Shown: positions 45,001 through 52,103 of the stretch, piece after piece
How the letters are laid out: each line of letters starts with the position of its first letter
Position numbering within the stretch: position 1 is the first letter of the stretch
NCBI GenBank assembly: GCA_944388215.1
Contig: CALXHT010000006.1
Span: forward strand, 19,896-83,895
Length of the DNA: 64,000 nucleotides
Direction of reading: 5' to 3'
From: an uncultured Gemmiger sp.
GTDB taxonomy: Bacteria; Bacillota; Clostridia; Oscillospirales; Ruminococcaceae
Notes under the pieces: generated by a model
Told to the model about the DNA's origin: nothing
Database searches by the model: none
Seen by the model: only the letters and a program-made list of their open reading frames with translations
Made by a program: the position numbers and the translations under genes

Positions 45001-46549
45001 CGGCACCGCCGGTTCTGTGGAACTGAATCTGCCGGAAGGCGCTGTCTGCGGCACGCCGGTCTATGAAGGCAATCTGCTGCAGGATCTGGCCGTGGAGGAT
45101 GGCAAACTGACCTTCACCGCCAGCGACGAACTTGTCTACGGCACTACCTGCACCGTCACGGTCCCGGTGACCGCTTCCGACAATTACCTGGCCTACGACG
45201 TGACGGTGGCCCTGACCACGCCGGAGCGCGGCACACCGCAGCTTTCCGCCCAGCCTCTGAACCGCACCTACAACGGCAAGGCCGTGACGGCTGACGAGAT
45301 TCCCGGCAAGACCGCCGTATATAACGGCCTGACCGTGGCCGGCAGCTGGACGCTGGAGAGCACCGCCCCCAAGGATGCGGGCACCTTCACCGTGACGCTG
45401 CGCTTCACCCCGGACGATATCCAGCGCTATACCGAAGCTACCCTCACGGCGACGGGGACCATTGACCCCTGCCCGGTGACCGTGCAGCCGTCCGGCGCCA
45501 ACCGTCTGTTCGTTGGAGATTTCCTGCCCACCCTCAGCCTGTCCGTCACCGGCCTGCCGGAAAACGAGACCCTGACAGTGGCAGACGCCGCCTTTGACGG
45601 CATGCCCGCCGACAGCGAAAAGGCCGGCGACTACACCATTACGGTGCAGCAGGCCACCCGCGAAGCGCTAAAGGCGCTGCCCCAGGCCAGCAACTATACC
45701 ATCACCTACGCGAACCTGACGCTGACCATTCTCTCTGACGAGACGGAGGTCCTCACCGAAGGTACCGACTACCGCCTGGAGAAAGAACCGCTGCAGGGCA
45801 TTGACGGCAACAGCACCCTGGATACCCCCGAGAAGGTACAGTCCGCCATGATGCAGGTGCTGAACAGCCAGCTGGAAGAGGTGAACAGCCAGAATACCCA
45901 GCTGTACGATGTGACGCTCTACGTCAGGACCGGCGACATCTGGGAGGAGGCCACCAAGGAGGACTTCCCCGCCGATGGCCTCACCCTCACCCTGCCCTAC
46001 CCCACCGGGCTGAAGGATGCGTCCAGCTACCGCTACACGGTGCTGCATCTGTGCGATGACGGCACCATGGAACAGCTTGCTCCCGCCAACACGGCGGAGG
46101 GCATCCAGGTCACGGTGCACAGCCTCTCGCCCATTGCGGTGAGCTGGGCCGCCGCCAAGCAGCAGGAGAGCCCTGCTCCCACGCCGAGTCCCGCTCCCGC
46201 CACGGAATCTGCCCCTGCGGCCACCGCCACGCCCACACCGGCGCCCGGCGGCAGAACGGTCTACTATGTATGCACCGCCTGCGGCTACCACAACTGGACC
46301 GCTACCGAGGAGGGCTACCGCTGCGACCACTGCGGCTACATCGAATCGGTGAAGCAGCTTTCCGGCTACGGCAACGTCCGGGGCGTGTACGAGCCCAAGA
46401 CCGGCAGCGCACCGGCTTCCGGCTCCACCGCCTCCTCGGTGATTCCGGCCACCAGCGATGAAAGCCATCCCATGGTCTGGGTGGTGCTGCTCATCGTCGC
46501 CGGCGTCGCCTTTGCGGCGCTGCTGATCTACAAAAAGCGCCAGAAGTAA
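42080..46549 (+). CDS. Large secreted surface protein with beta-helix, MBG-like repeats, zinc ribbon and sorting tail
   Basis: 1489 residues. Signal peptide KKLLSLLLAAGMLASAYAPA ending AVYA. A unique N-terminal region is followed by a pectin-lyase-like right-handed beta-helix (about 440-690, SSEELTAALNG, PGVYEGDF). Beta-sandwich MBG/YDG-type repeats come next (TFTYDGSEKSFLPTLNGVAD, RTYNGKAVTADEIPG). After a Pro/Ala linker comes a four-Cys zinc ribbon (Cys1398, 1401, 1415, 1418). The end is IPATSDE (1455-1461), one hydrophobic helix and KKRQK, a sortase-type or membrane anchor. Ribosome site AAGGAGG. Probably binds or processes glycans at the cell surface; no catalytic residues were identified. 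Confidence 0.85.
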   Translation: MKKLLSLLLAAGMLASAYAPAVYAVDLPDPPATQDIATSENARPSGSTATASVELQSPAYLAATGEEEASTDSNAGSDASILSRLSFRVTAEGGTDFTSADPFDTLPIIVGKEYTFYPLLDGKPLSESGYTLKAAEIYTSSLDKSYLKVLRCNEAEGSLVLTATAASSGETYLGDLHLTLLGQGLPQQDPFFTCIGQTQAQTGRLEFLSGGAPVSTLTASTGNQTFTLSLSGMELDPDTMEITYSSSVPDSVTITPDAASFGTVTLTVDRPVTSGNTFSATVKDKATGNILNTASVSLEWQEDISADTIGAYTICFGIKEDNLYKPYYSSDYSQVPGTDGGPFLYSDSMSVFFYSMLDDITRVYSNLPGEGSNATISVESLSDKLTIGAVTQPTGSDPFTFQYTLDLSECCTAQMKTTVTVDGTSYSALFTFHVNESSATDTVTVSSSEELTAALNGTSLLPGGTVLLEPGVYEGDFVAAIPVMITGSQYNGTRDLYDENGAILEDATAPVIQGSITATSKDVELYGLRFQATDTSSTVAVTDANVVSGCTFSGYDTALVLSKTVLASSNIRIRKNAFVGNTVALSFAGREWMSMIQENSFLNNGTAMRMESPSYIDGTYSNIYAAMVNSGKWNGNFFRGSADQKVLEDLRGNDGTTLLLNYNYFAYGDLTGAQDALFAGSTCDHSVFYTTPALTSVSTEVSLTDLASQGGLDLVAQQQDTATADTALNVSSDLFDKLQADADANSLTLNVWTTDEKLAAVWDFPQNELTADATAQDVNLGVRDTLDADEQAVVDANLPADTDCQPIHFMHDGALPGTATVEVPLTETGLDTDNLALYYINEETGALEPTDAQVTVTDGMLSFDIEHCSSYIVVPGQKELTVTWPSDATFTYDGSEKSFLPTLNGVADGDKVEPVYSEDSVTAATKAGNYTVTLTGVNNNGYVLADDAQTTASWTIEKAVATDDMKKASGSMEIGTAGSVELNLPEGAVCGTPVYEGNLLQDLAVEDGKLTFTASDELVYGTTCTVTVPVTASDNYLAYDVTVALTTPERGTPQLSAQPLNRTYNGKAVTADEIPGKTAVYNGLTVAGSWTLESTAPKDAGTFTVTLRFTPDDIQRYTEATLTATGTIDPCPVTVQPSGANRLFVGDFLPTLSLSVTGLPENETLTVADAAFDGMPADSEKAGDYTITVQQATREALKALPQASNYTITYANLTLTILSDETEVLTEGTDYRLEKEPLQGIDGNSTLDTPEKVQSAMMQVLNSQLEEVNSQNTQLYDVTLYVRTGDIWEEATKEDFPADGLTLTLPYPTGLKDASSYRYTVLHLCDDGTMEQLAPANTAEGIQVTVHSLSPIAVSWAAAKQQESPAPTPSPAPATESAPAATATPTPAPGGRTVYYVCTACGYHNWTATEEGYRCDHCGYIESVKQLSGYGNVRGVYEPKTGSAPASGSTASSVIPATSDESHPMVWVVLLIVAGVAFAALLIYKKRQK

Positions 46550-46581
46550 TCCAGCGGTTTTTCCCGCCTGACTGAACAAAC

Positions 46582-46614
46582 AAGGCCGCCGGGCTTTTAG
46601 CCCGGCGGCCTTTC
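46582..46614. terminator. Bidirectional terminator
   Basis: AAGGCCGCCGGGC (46582-46594) pairs with GCCCGGCGGCCTT (46600-46612). It lies between the surface protein gene and the convergent HD gene. Confidence 0.88.
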
Positions 46615-46630
46615 TGTATGTTTGGGCGGC

Positions 46631-47131
46631 TTACACGCCGTAGAGCAGTGCACAGAGTTCCCGGCCCGCCGCCGTGCGGAAGATCTTCTCCCGGGCGGTG
46701 CGGATGGCCTCGGCGGGGAGCTGGTCCTCGTAGAAATTCACGAGGAAATCCGCCTCCACGAGAATCTGGTAGTCCATGCCGTCGATGTTCTCATAGGTGT
46801 GGTGGTGCCCCACCAGGTAGCACACCCGGTCGATATCCGCCTCCGGCAGGCCCACTTGCTGCAGCAGTTCCCGGGCCGGGGCGGGGCCTTCCTGCTCCTG
46901 CAGCTTACCGTCGCACCGGCCGTATTTTGCCTCCGCCGGGTGGATGCCGATGTCATGGACGATGGCCGCACACTCCGTCACAAAGCGGGTGTGGTCGTCC
47001 AGTGCCTCCTGCCGGGCAATCAGCTGGGCAAAGCGGTGCACCTTCAGAAGATGGTGGATCCGCATGGGGTCCCCCTTGTCAAATTCCAGCATCTTCCGGG
47101 TCACCAGATCCAGCGTTTCGGTATCGTTCAT
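46631..47131 (-). CDS. HD-domain phosphohydrolase
   Basis: 166 residues. The metal-binding HD signature is spread over KVHRFAQLIA (His), ECAAIVHDIGIH (His-Asp) and LVGHHHTYENIDGMDYQILV (His and Asp). It resembles small single-domain HD proteins that hydrolyse nucleotides or phosphomonoesters. It carries no partner domain. Ribosome site GAGGGTGA. Own promoter, divergent from the neighbouring transporter gene. Confidence 0.85.
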   Translation of the reverse strand: MNDTETLDLVTRKMLEFDKGDPMRIHHLLKVHRFAQLIARQEALDDHTRFVTECAAIVHDIGIHPAEAKYGRCDGKLQEQEGPAPARELLQQVGLPEADIDRVCYLVGHHHTYENIDGMDYQILVEADFLVNFYEDQLPAEAIRTAREKIFRTAAGRELCALLYGV

Positions 47132-47181
47132 AGATGTCTCACCCTCGTTTTGCAGGCCGACCTGCGAATCCTTTTCTTTTC

Positions 47182-47210
47182 AGTATACACGCCGGGGGCT
47201 GCCCTGACAA
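47182..47210 (-). promoter_or_regulatory. Promoter of the HD gene
   Basis: Minus-strand TTGTCA (47205-47210), 17-bp spacer, TATACT (47182-47187). Confidence 0.8.
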
Positions 47211-47216
47211 GGGGGA

Positions 47217-47245
47217 TTGCCGCGGGCTGCGGGAGGGCGTATAAT
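47217..47245 (+). promoter_or_regulatory. Promoter of the EamA transporter gene
   Basis: TTGCCG (47217-47222), 17-bp spacer, TATAAT (47240-47245), back to back with the HD gene promoter. Confidence 0.8.
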
Positions 47246-47279
47246 CAAAGGGAAATTCCGGGGAAAGGAGGCGCACGCC

Positions 47280-48137
47280 ATGAAAAGCGATGCCGGAAGC
47301 ATCGGCCGGCTCCATCTGGCCGTGGCGCTGTTCGGGCTGTCCGCCATGCTGGGCCGGTTGGTGGACCTGCCGGCCGTGCTGGTGGCCGGCGGCCGTGTGG
47401 TCTGTTCCTCGCTGCTGCTGGCGGTGCTCTGCCGGGTACAGCACACCCCCGTTCTGCCCCGCTGCCCCCGGGACGCCCTGCTGGCCGCGGGCACCGGCGT
47501 GGTGCTGGCGGCCCACTGGACCACTTTCTTTCTGTCCATCCAGTATGCCTCGGTGGCGGTGGGCACCCTGACTTACGCCACCTTTCCCCTCTTCGTCACC
47601 TTTCTGGAACCACTGCTCTTCGGTGAACGGCTCTCGCTGCGCAGCGTGGCCCGGGCCGGCCTGCTGCTGGCCGGGGTGCTCATCACGGTGCCCTCCTTCT
47701 CCCTGGCCGACCGCGCCACGGTGGGCGCCCTGTGGGGGATGGTCTCCAGCCTGTGCTACGCCCTCATGACGCTGGCCAACCGCCGGCTGGCCGCCCGCTA
47801 TCCCGCCCGCACCGTCTGCCTGTGGGAGCAGGGCACCGCCGCCGTGGTGCTGCTGCCCGCCTTTTTCCTGGTGCCTGCCGTCTGGACCGCCCGGGACCTG
47901 GGCGCCGTGGCGGTGCTGGGATTTGTCTGCACGGCGCTGGCCCACTCCCTCTATGTGGCCGCCCAGAAGCGGGTCCGCGCCCAGACCGCCGGGCTGATCT
48001 CCGGCCTGGAAACGGTGTGGGGCATCCTGTATGCCCTGGTGTTCCTGGGCGAGGCGCCCACCCCGCGGGAGCTGGCCGGCGGGGTGGTCATCCTGGGTGT
48101 GGCGGCGCTCTCCACCCTGCGGCCGGAACGGACCTGA
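47280..48137 (+). CDS. EamA/DMT family transporter
   Basis: 285-residue drug/metabolite transporter with ten predicted helices in two EamA repeats (LHLAVALFGLSAMLGRLVDL at the start of the first; GALWGMVSSLCYALMTLANR at the start of the second) and the typical end GLETVWGILYALVFLGE. Start ATG with AAAGGAGGCG. It lies on the same strand just upstream of the ATP-grasp operon, separated from it by a promoter and a terminator. Possible exporter for an amino acid or metabolite; a link to the operon is speculative. Confidence 0.88.
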   Translation: MKSDAGSIGRLHLAVALFGLSAMLGRLVDLPAVLVAGGRVVCSSLLLAVLCRVQHTPVLPRCPRDALLAAGTGVVLAAHWTTFFLSIQYASVAVGTLTYATFPLFVTFLEPLLFGERLSLRSVARAGLLLAGVLITVPSFSLADRATVGALWGMVSSLCYALMTLANRRLAARYPARTVCLWEQGTAAVVLLPAFFLVPAVWTARDLGAVAVLGFVCTALAHSLYVAAQKRVRAQTAGLISGLETVWGILYALVFLGEAPTPRELAGGVVILGVAALSTLRPERT

Positions 48138-48179
48138 CGGCAGGCCGACCAAAAGCACACATGACAGCGCAACTTTTAC

Positions 48180-48208
48180 TTGACGTGCTCCTTCAAAGCC
48201 GGTATAAT
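48180..48208 (+). promoter_or_regulatory. Promoter upstream of the ATP-grasp operon
   Basis: TTGACG (48180-48185), 17-bp spacer, TATAAT (48203-48208). Predicted start near 48215, only about five bases before an intrinsic terminator. Confidence 0.85.
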
Positions 48209-48219
48209 AAAAGTTACAA

Positions 48220-48264
48220 ACAGGACAAGGACGTCTGAATGGCACGTCCCTGTCCTGTTTTTTT
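48220..48264 (+). terminator. Terminator/attenuator at the very start of the ATP-grasp transcript
   Basis: ACAGGACA-a-GGACGT (48220-48234) pairs with ACGTCC-c-TGTCCTGT (48244-48258), followed by seven T. It closes the upstream transporter transcript but also lies between the strong promoter and the operon's first gene, which would yield an RNA of about 50 nt. Confidence 0.88.
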
Positions 48265-48292
48265 AGTTTGGTACCAGGATGGTGATTGAAAG

Positions 48293-49606
48293 ATGGAAGA
48301 CCTGATCCGCCATGCAGAGCAGATCAACCGCCAGCTGGCCCGCCACGGGGTCAAGTTTGGTATTTACAAAAACGGAACCTTCGAAGAGCGGCTCTTTCCC
48401 TTTGACGCGATCCCCCGCGTCATCTCGGCCGACGAGTGGGACATTCTCTCCAAGGGACTTGTGCAGCGCGTGCGGGCGCTGAATCTGTTCCTGAAGGACG
48501 TATACGGCGAGAAGAAGATTCTGGCCGACGGCGTGGTACCGGAGGAATTTGTCTATCGTTCCCCCGGATATCTGGCCCCCTGCGAGGGCATTCTGCCCCC
48601 GGGCGGGGTGTACAGCCACATCTCCGGCATCGACCTGGTGAAGGGCAAAGACGGCGTGTGGTATGTGCTGGAGGACAACCTGCGCATCCCGTCAGGCGCC
48701 TCCTACCCGCTGATTGCCCGGTCCCTCTGCCGCCGCTGCAGCCCCGATACCTTCCGCCACAACGCGGTGCTGGACAACCGCAACTACGGCGACCTTCTGC
48801 GCCGCACCATGGACAGCGTGAACACCGGCGGCATCAACGTGGTCTTCACGCCGGGGCGGTACAATGCCGCCTACTTTGAGCACTCCTACCTGGCCGAGCA
48901 GACCGGGGCGGTGCTGGCCGAGGCCGGCGACCTGTACGTGCGGGACGACGTGCTGTACTACCGCGCCACCCACGGCGACTGCCGCGTAGGCGCCATCTAT
49001 CGCCGGGTGTCCGACGAGTACATGGACCCGCTGACCTTCGAGCCCTCCTCCCTCATCGGCATCCCCAACCTGATGGCGGCCTACCGCGCCGGCAACGTGG
49101 CGGTGCTCAACGCCTTCGGCAACGGCGCCGCCGACGACAAGGGCATTTACTACTTCGTGCCCAAGATGGTAGAATATTACCTGGGCGAGAAGGCCATCCT
49201 GCAAAACGCCCCCACCTACCTGCCCTTCTATGAGAAGGACCGCCGGTATGTGCTGGACCATCTGGACACGCTGGTCATCAAGGATGTGGCCGAGGCCGGC
49301 GGTTACGGCGTGGTGTTCGGCAGCAAGCTGAGCAAGGCCGAGCTGGAAAAGATGCGGGATACCATTCTGGCCCAGCCCCGCCGGTTCATCGCCCAGAAGG
49401 TCATCGACTTCGAGGACCTGCCCATCATGGAGGGCGATTCCCAGGTGGAGCGCAAAGCCGATCTGCGCGCCTTCGTGCTGTCCGGTGCCAAGGACACCGT
49501 GGCCTGGCCCAGCGGGCTGACCCGGTTCTCCCGCAATCCCGACAGTTTCATCGTCAACTCGTCACAAGGAGGAGGTTTCAAGGATACATGGGTCCTGTCA
49601 CACTGA
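48293..49606 (+). CDS. Circularly permuted ATP-grasp family protein
   Basis: 437-residue enzyme of the CP_ATPgrasp type, predicted to form amide bonds by way of an acyl phosphate. Conserved segments: GGVYSHISGIDLVKGKDGVW, EDNLRIPSGASYP, LVIKDVAEAGGYGVVFGSKL, RRFIAQKVIDFEDLP and DLRAFVLSGAKDTVAWPSGL, then NSSQGGGFKDTWVL. It shares a transcript and overlaps with alpha-E and transglutaminase-like genes, the widespread trio discussed in the amidoligase literature (Iyer, Aravind and colleagues). The product is not known. The ribosome site is weak (AGGATGGTGA). Confidence 0.9.
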   Translation: MEDLIRHAEQINRQLARHGVKFGIYKNGTFEERLFPFDAIPRVISADEWDILSKGLVQRVRALNLFLKDVYGEKKILADGVVPEEFVYRSPGYLAPCEGILPPGGVYSHISGIDLVKGKDGVWYVLEDNLRIPSGASYPLIARSLCRRCSPDTFRHNAVLDNRNYGDLLRRTMDSVNTGGINVVFTPGRYNAAYFEHSYLAEQTGAVLAEAGDLYVRDDVLYYRATHGDCRVGAIYRRVSDEYMDPLTFEPSSLIGIPNLMAAYRAGNVAVLNAFGNGAADDKGIYYFVPKMVEYYLGEKAILQNAPTYLPFYEKDRRYVLDHLDTLVIKDVAEAGGYGVVFGSKLSKAELEKMRDTILAQPRRFIAQKVIDFEDLPIMEGDSQVERKADLRAFVLSGAKDTVAWPSGLTRFSRNPDSFIVNSSQGGGFKDTWVLSH

Positions 49607-50259
49607 GCAAACAAAACCGGCTGTACTGGCTGGGGCGCTACGCCGAGCGGGTCTATATGACCGTACAGCTGATGATGAAGGAATACGACTCCCTGCTGGA
49701 TGGCACCGGCTTCGCTTACGCCGATTTCTGCCGCCGTCTGGGGGCCGAGAATGTCTATGCCAACGCGGAGGATTTCTGCCGCCGCTATCTGTTTGACGAA
49801 AACCAGCCCTGCTCGGCCAAGGCCAGCATGGACGCGCTGCTGGGCAACGGCATGGTGCTGCGGGAGACCATCTCCTCCCCCACCCTGTCCTACCTGCAGA
49901 TGGCGGAGAGCGCCATGGAGATGGCCAGCCGCAGCGAAGCGCCCGCCGTGGAACTGCAGTGGGTGCTGGACGATATCATGGCCTTCCGGGGCAGCTTTGA
50001 CGAGGCGGTGGACCACGAGGGTGTGCGCAACATCACCAAGACGGGCGGCACCGTGGAGCGGCTGAGCCTGATGCTGCGGCTGGACCTGCAGCCCGAACGG
50101 CTGCACCAGGAGATGAGCAAGCTGCTCAACCGGCTGTACAAGACCGACCTGGTCACCGAGCCGGAGGCGCTGAAGACCATCACGGCCTACGCCATGGAGG
50201 AGGCTGACGTGCCCAAGCCCGAACTGCTGCGCTGTGTGGAAGGGCTGTTCGTGGTATGA
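49588..50259 (+). CDS. Alpha-E domain protein
   Basis: 223-residue all-helical protein of the Alpha-E (DUF403) family: LSKQNRLYWLGRYAERVYMT is the typical start, and SAMEMASRSEAPAVELQWVL lies in the middle. It always accompanies permuted ATP-grasp enzymes and is thought to assist them; some homologs are fused. Its start overlaps the ATP-grasp gene by 19 bp, and its stop overlaps the transglutaminase gene by 4 bp. GGAGGAGG lies upstream. Confidence 0.9.
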   Translation: MGPVTLSKQNRLYWLGRYAERVYMTVQLMMKEYDSLLDGTGFAYADFCRRLGAENVYANAEDFCRRYLFDENQPCSAKASMDALLGNGMVLRETISSPTLSYLQMAESAMEMASRSEAPAVELQWVLDDIMAFRGSFDEAVDHEGVRNITKTGGTVERLSLMLRLDLQPERLHQEMSKLLNRLYKTDLVTEPEALKTITAYAMEEADVPKPELLRCVEGLFVV

Positions 50260-51029
50260 GCCGCCTTCTGCAGTTTTCCTATGACATCACGCTGACCTTC
50301 GACAAGCCGGTGACCCGCCACAGCTTTGTGCTGCGGTGCCTGCCTGGGGGCGGGCCGGGACAGCGGGTGGAATCCTCCACCCTGACCCTCGACCCCGTCG
50401 TCCCCTTCACCGAGCAGCGGGACAGCTTCGGCAACCGGCTGCAGATCGGCCGTCTGGACGAAGCCCACAGTCATTTTCACTACAAGGCCGCCGGCACCGT
50501 CCTGCGGGACGATGCCCGCCGGGAGAAGGAATCCGACCGGTCCCTCTTCCGGTATCCGTCCGCCTTCACCCAGCCCGACGGGGCGCTGCGCCAAGCTGCG
50601 GCCTCGCTGACGCTGCCCGACGACCCCCGCGGCAAGGCCTGGGCCTTGCTGGAGGCGGTACAGGCCCGGCTGACCTACACCCCCGGCGTCACGGGGGTCT
50701 CCACCACGGCGGCCCAGGCCTTTGCCCTGGGCCAGGGTGTCTGCCAGGACTACGCCCATGTCTACCTGGCTTTAGCGCGGCTCTGCGGGCTCAGCGCCCG
50801 GTACGTCAACGGCCTGCCCGAGGGCGAGGGTGCCAGCCATGCCTGGTGTGAGGTCTGGCTGGACGGCGTATGGACCGGCATCGACCCCACCCGCGGCCGC
50901 TGGGCCGACGAGGGCTACATCCGCTTCGGCATCGGCCGGGATTTCACCGACTGTCCCATGGAGCGGGGCGTTTTTGTGGGCGCTGCCAACCAGTGCCAGA
51001 CCGTCTTCATGCAGGTCAGCCAACAATAA
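50256..51029 (+). CDS. Transglutaminase-like cysteine protease/ligase
   Basis: 257 residues. The N-terminal beta region (LQFSYDITLTFDKPVTRHSF) is followed by the papain-like core with Cys163 (GQGVCQDYAHVY), His195 (ASHAWCEVWLDG) and Asp210 (GIDPTRGRW). The triad is intact. There is no signal peptide, so it works in the cytosol. In the conserved trio it is proposed to cleave or transfer the peptide or isopeptide made by the ATP-grasp enzyme. A 153-bp structured gap follows. Confidence 0.92.
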   Translation: MSRLLQFSYDITLTFDKPVTRHSFVLRCLPGGGPGQRVESSTLTLDPVVPFTEQRDSFGNRLQIGRLDEAHSHFHYKAAGTVLRDDARREKESDRSLFRYPSAFTQPDGALRQAAASLTLPDDPRGKAWALLEAVQARLTYTPGVTGVSTTAAQAFALGQGVCQDYAHVYLALARLCGLSARYVNGLPEGEGASHAWCEVWLDGVWTGIDPTRGRWADEGYIRFGIGRDFTDCPMERGVFVGAANQCQTVFMQVSQQ

Positions 51030-51040
51030 TACAAAAACAA

Positions 51041-51158
51041 GGCGCAGGCGCCATAACAAGACAAGGTTCCGCAGGAACTGCAAAAACATCGTAGGACCGA
51101 TGCAAAACGACCCATGGCCGCTTTGCATCGGTTTGCGGCTTTGTCCTGCTATGGCGCC
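51041..51158 (+). ncRNA. Candidate structured RNA element between transglutaminase and M14 genes
   Basis: The outer stem GGCGCCATA (51047-51055) and TATGGCGCC (51150-51158) is perfect and extends inward past a mismatch through CA and GACAA. Inside are hairpin GTTCC/GGAAC (51066-51078) and a 10-bp stem CCGATGCAAA (51097-51106) with TTTGCATCGG (51122-51131). Two alternatives compete with that stem: CATCG/CGATG (51087-51102) and GCCGC/GCGGC (51117-51139). There is no U tract. No riboswitch class was recognised. It ends about 13 bases before the M14 ribosome site. Confidence 0.55.
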
Positions 51159-51182
51159 GCGCGGAAGGGAGTACATCCATAT

Positions 51183-52103
51183 ATGATACAGGAAGTGGTA
51201 CGCGTACCGCTGGCCGTGAGCGAGGATCTGGTCATCCAGAAGCGGCGCATCGGCAGCGGTAGTCCGCGGCTCTGCGTCGTCACCGGCACCCACGGCGACG
51301 AGCTGGAGGGCCAGTATGTGGCGTGGCGGCTCAACCGGCTGCTCCAGGAAAACGCCGCCCATCTGCACGGTACGGTGGACATCTATCCGGCGCTGAACCC
51401 GCTGGGCATCAGCACCATGACCCGCGGCATGCCGCTGTGTGATCTGGATATGAACCGCACCTTCCCCGGCAGCCGGGACGGTGCCATGTCGGAACTCATC
51501 GCCGCCCGCATCATCGAGGATATCTCCGGCGCGGACCTCTGCATCGACATCCACGCCAGCAACATCTTCCTGCGGGAGATTCCCCAGGTGCGCATCAATG
51601 TGAACACCGCCGAAAAGCTGGTGCCGCTGGCCAAATACCTGAACATGAACCTGGTGTGGATCCACGCGGCGGCCACCGTGCTGGAGTCCACCCTGGCCCA
51701 CAGCCTGAACTCCGCCGGCACCCCCACCCTGGTGGTGGAGATGGGCATCGGCATCCGCATTACCCGGACTTTCGGCGAGCAGCTGCTCACCGGCATCCTG
51801 TCGCTGATGGCCCATCTGGGCATGTGGGACGCCCCCGTGGCCCCCATTGCCCCGCCCATCATCAGCTCCGACGGCTCGGTCTCCTTCGTGAACGCCAACT
51901 TTCCCGGCGTCTTCTTCCCGTCGGTGGAGCACGGCGTCCGGGTGGAAAAAGGGCAGGAACTGGGCATCATCGCCGACCCGCTTACCGGCGGCATCCGGGA
52001 GACGCTCTACAGCCCCGCCTCGGGGCTGCTCTTCACCCTGCGGGAATATCCGGTGGTCTATGCGGGTTCGCTGATCGCCCGTGTGTTGGGAGGCAGTGTA
52101 TGA
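51183..52103 (+). CDS. Succinylglutamate desuccinylase/aspartoacylase family protein (active form)
   Basis: 306-residue M14-type zinc hydrolase. The zinc site is complete: His37 and Glu40 in GTHGDE and His124 in DIHASN, with LDMNRTFPGS as the family's substrate-binding Asn-Arg. The C-terminal part has a lipoyl-like beta barrel (VRVEKGQELGIIADPLTGGI). Members remove acyl groups from amino acids or open amides. It is coupled by ATGA to a paralog and lies downstream of the amide-bond-forming trio, which suggests it processes the same product. Ribosome site GAAGGGAG. Confidence 0.88.
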   Translation: MIQEVVRVPLAVSEDLVIQKRRIGSGSPRLCVVTGTHGDELEGQYVAWRLNRLLQENAAHLHGTVDIYPALNPLGISTMTRGMPLCDLDMNRTFPGSRDGAMSELIAARIIEDISGADLCIDIHASNIFLREIPQVRINVNTAEKLVPLAKYLNMNLVWIHAAATVLESTLAHSLNSAGTPTLVVEMGIGIRITRTFGEQLLTGILSLMAHLGMWDAPVAPIAPPIISSDGSVSFVNANFPGVFFPSVEHGVRVEKGQELGIIADPLTGGIRETLYSPASGLLFTLREYPVVYAGSLIARVLGGSV

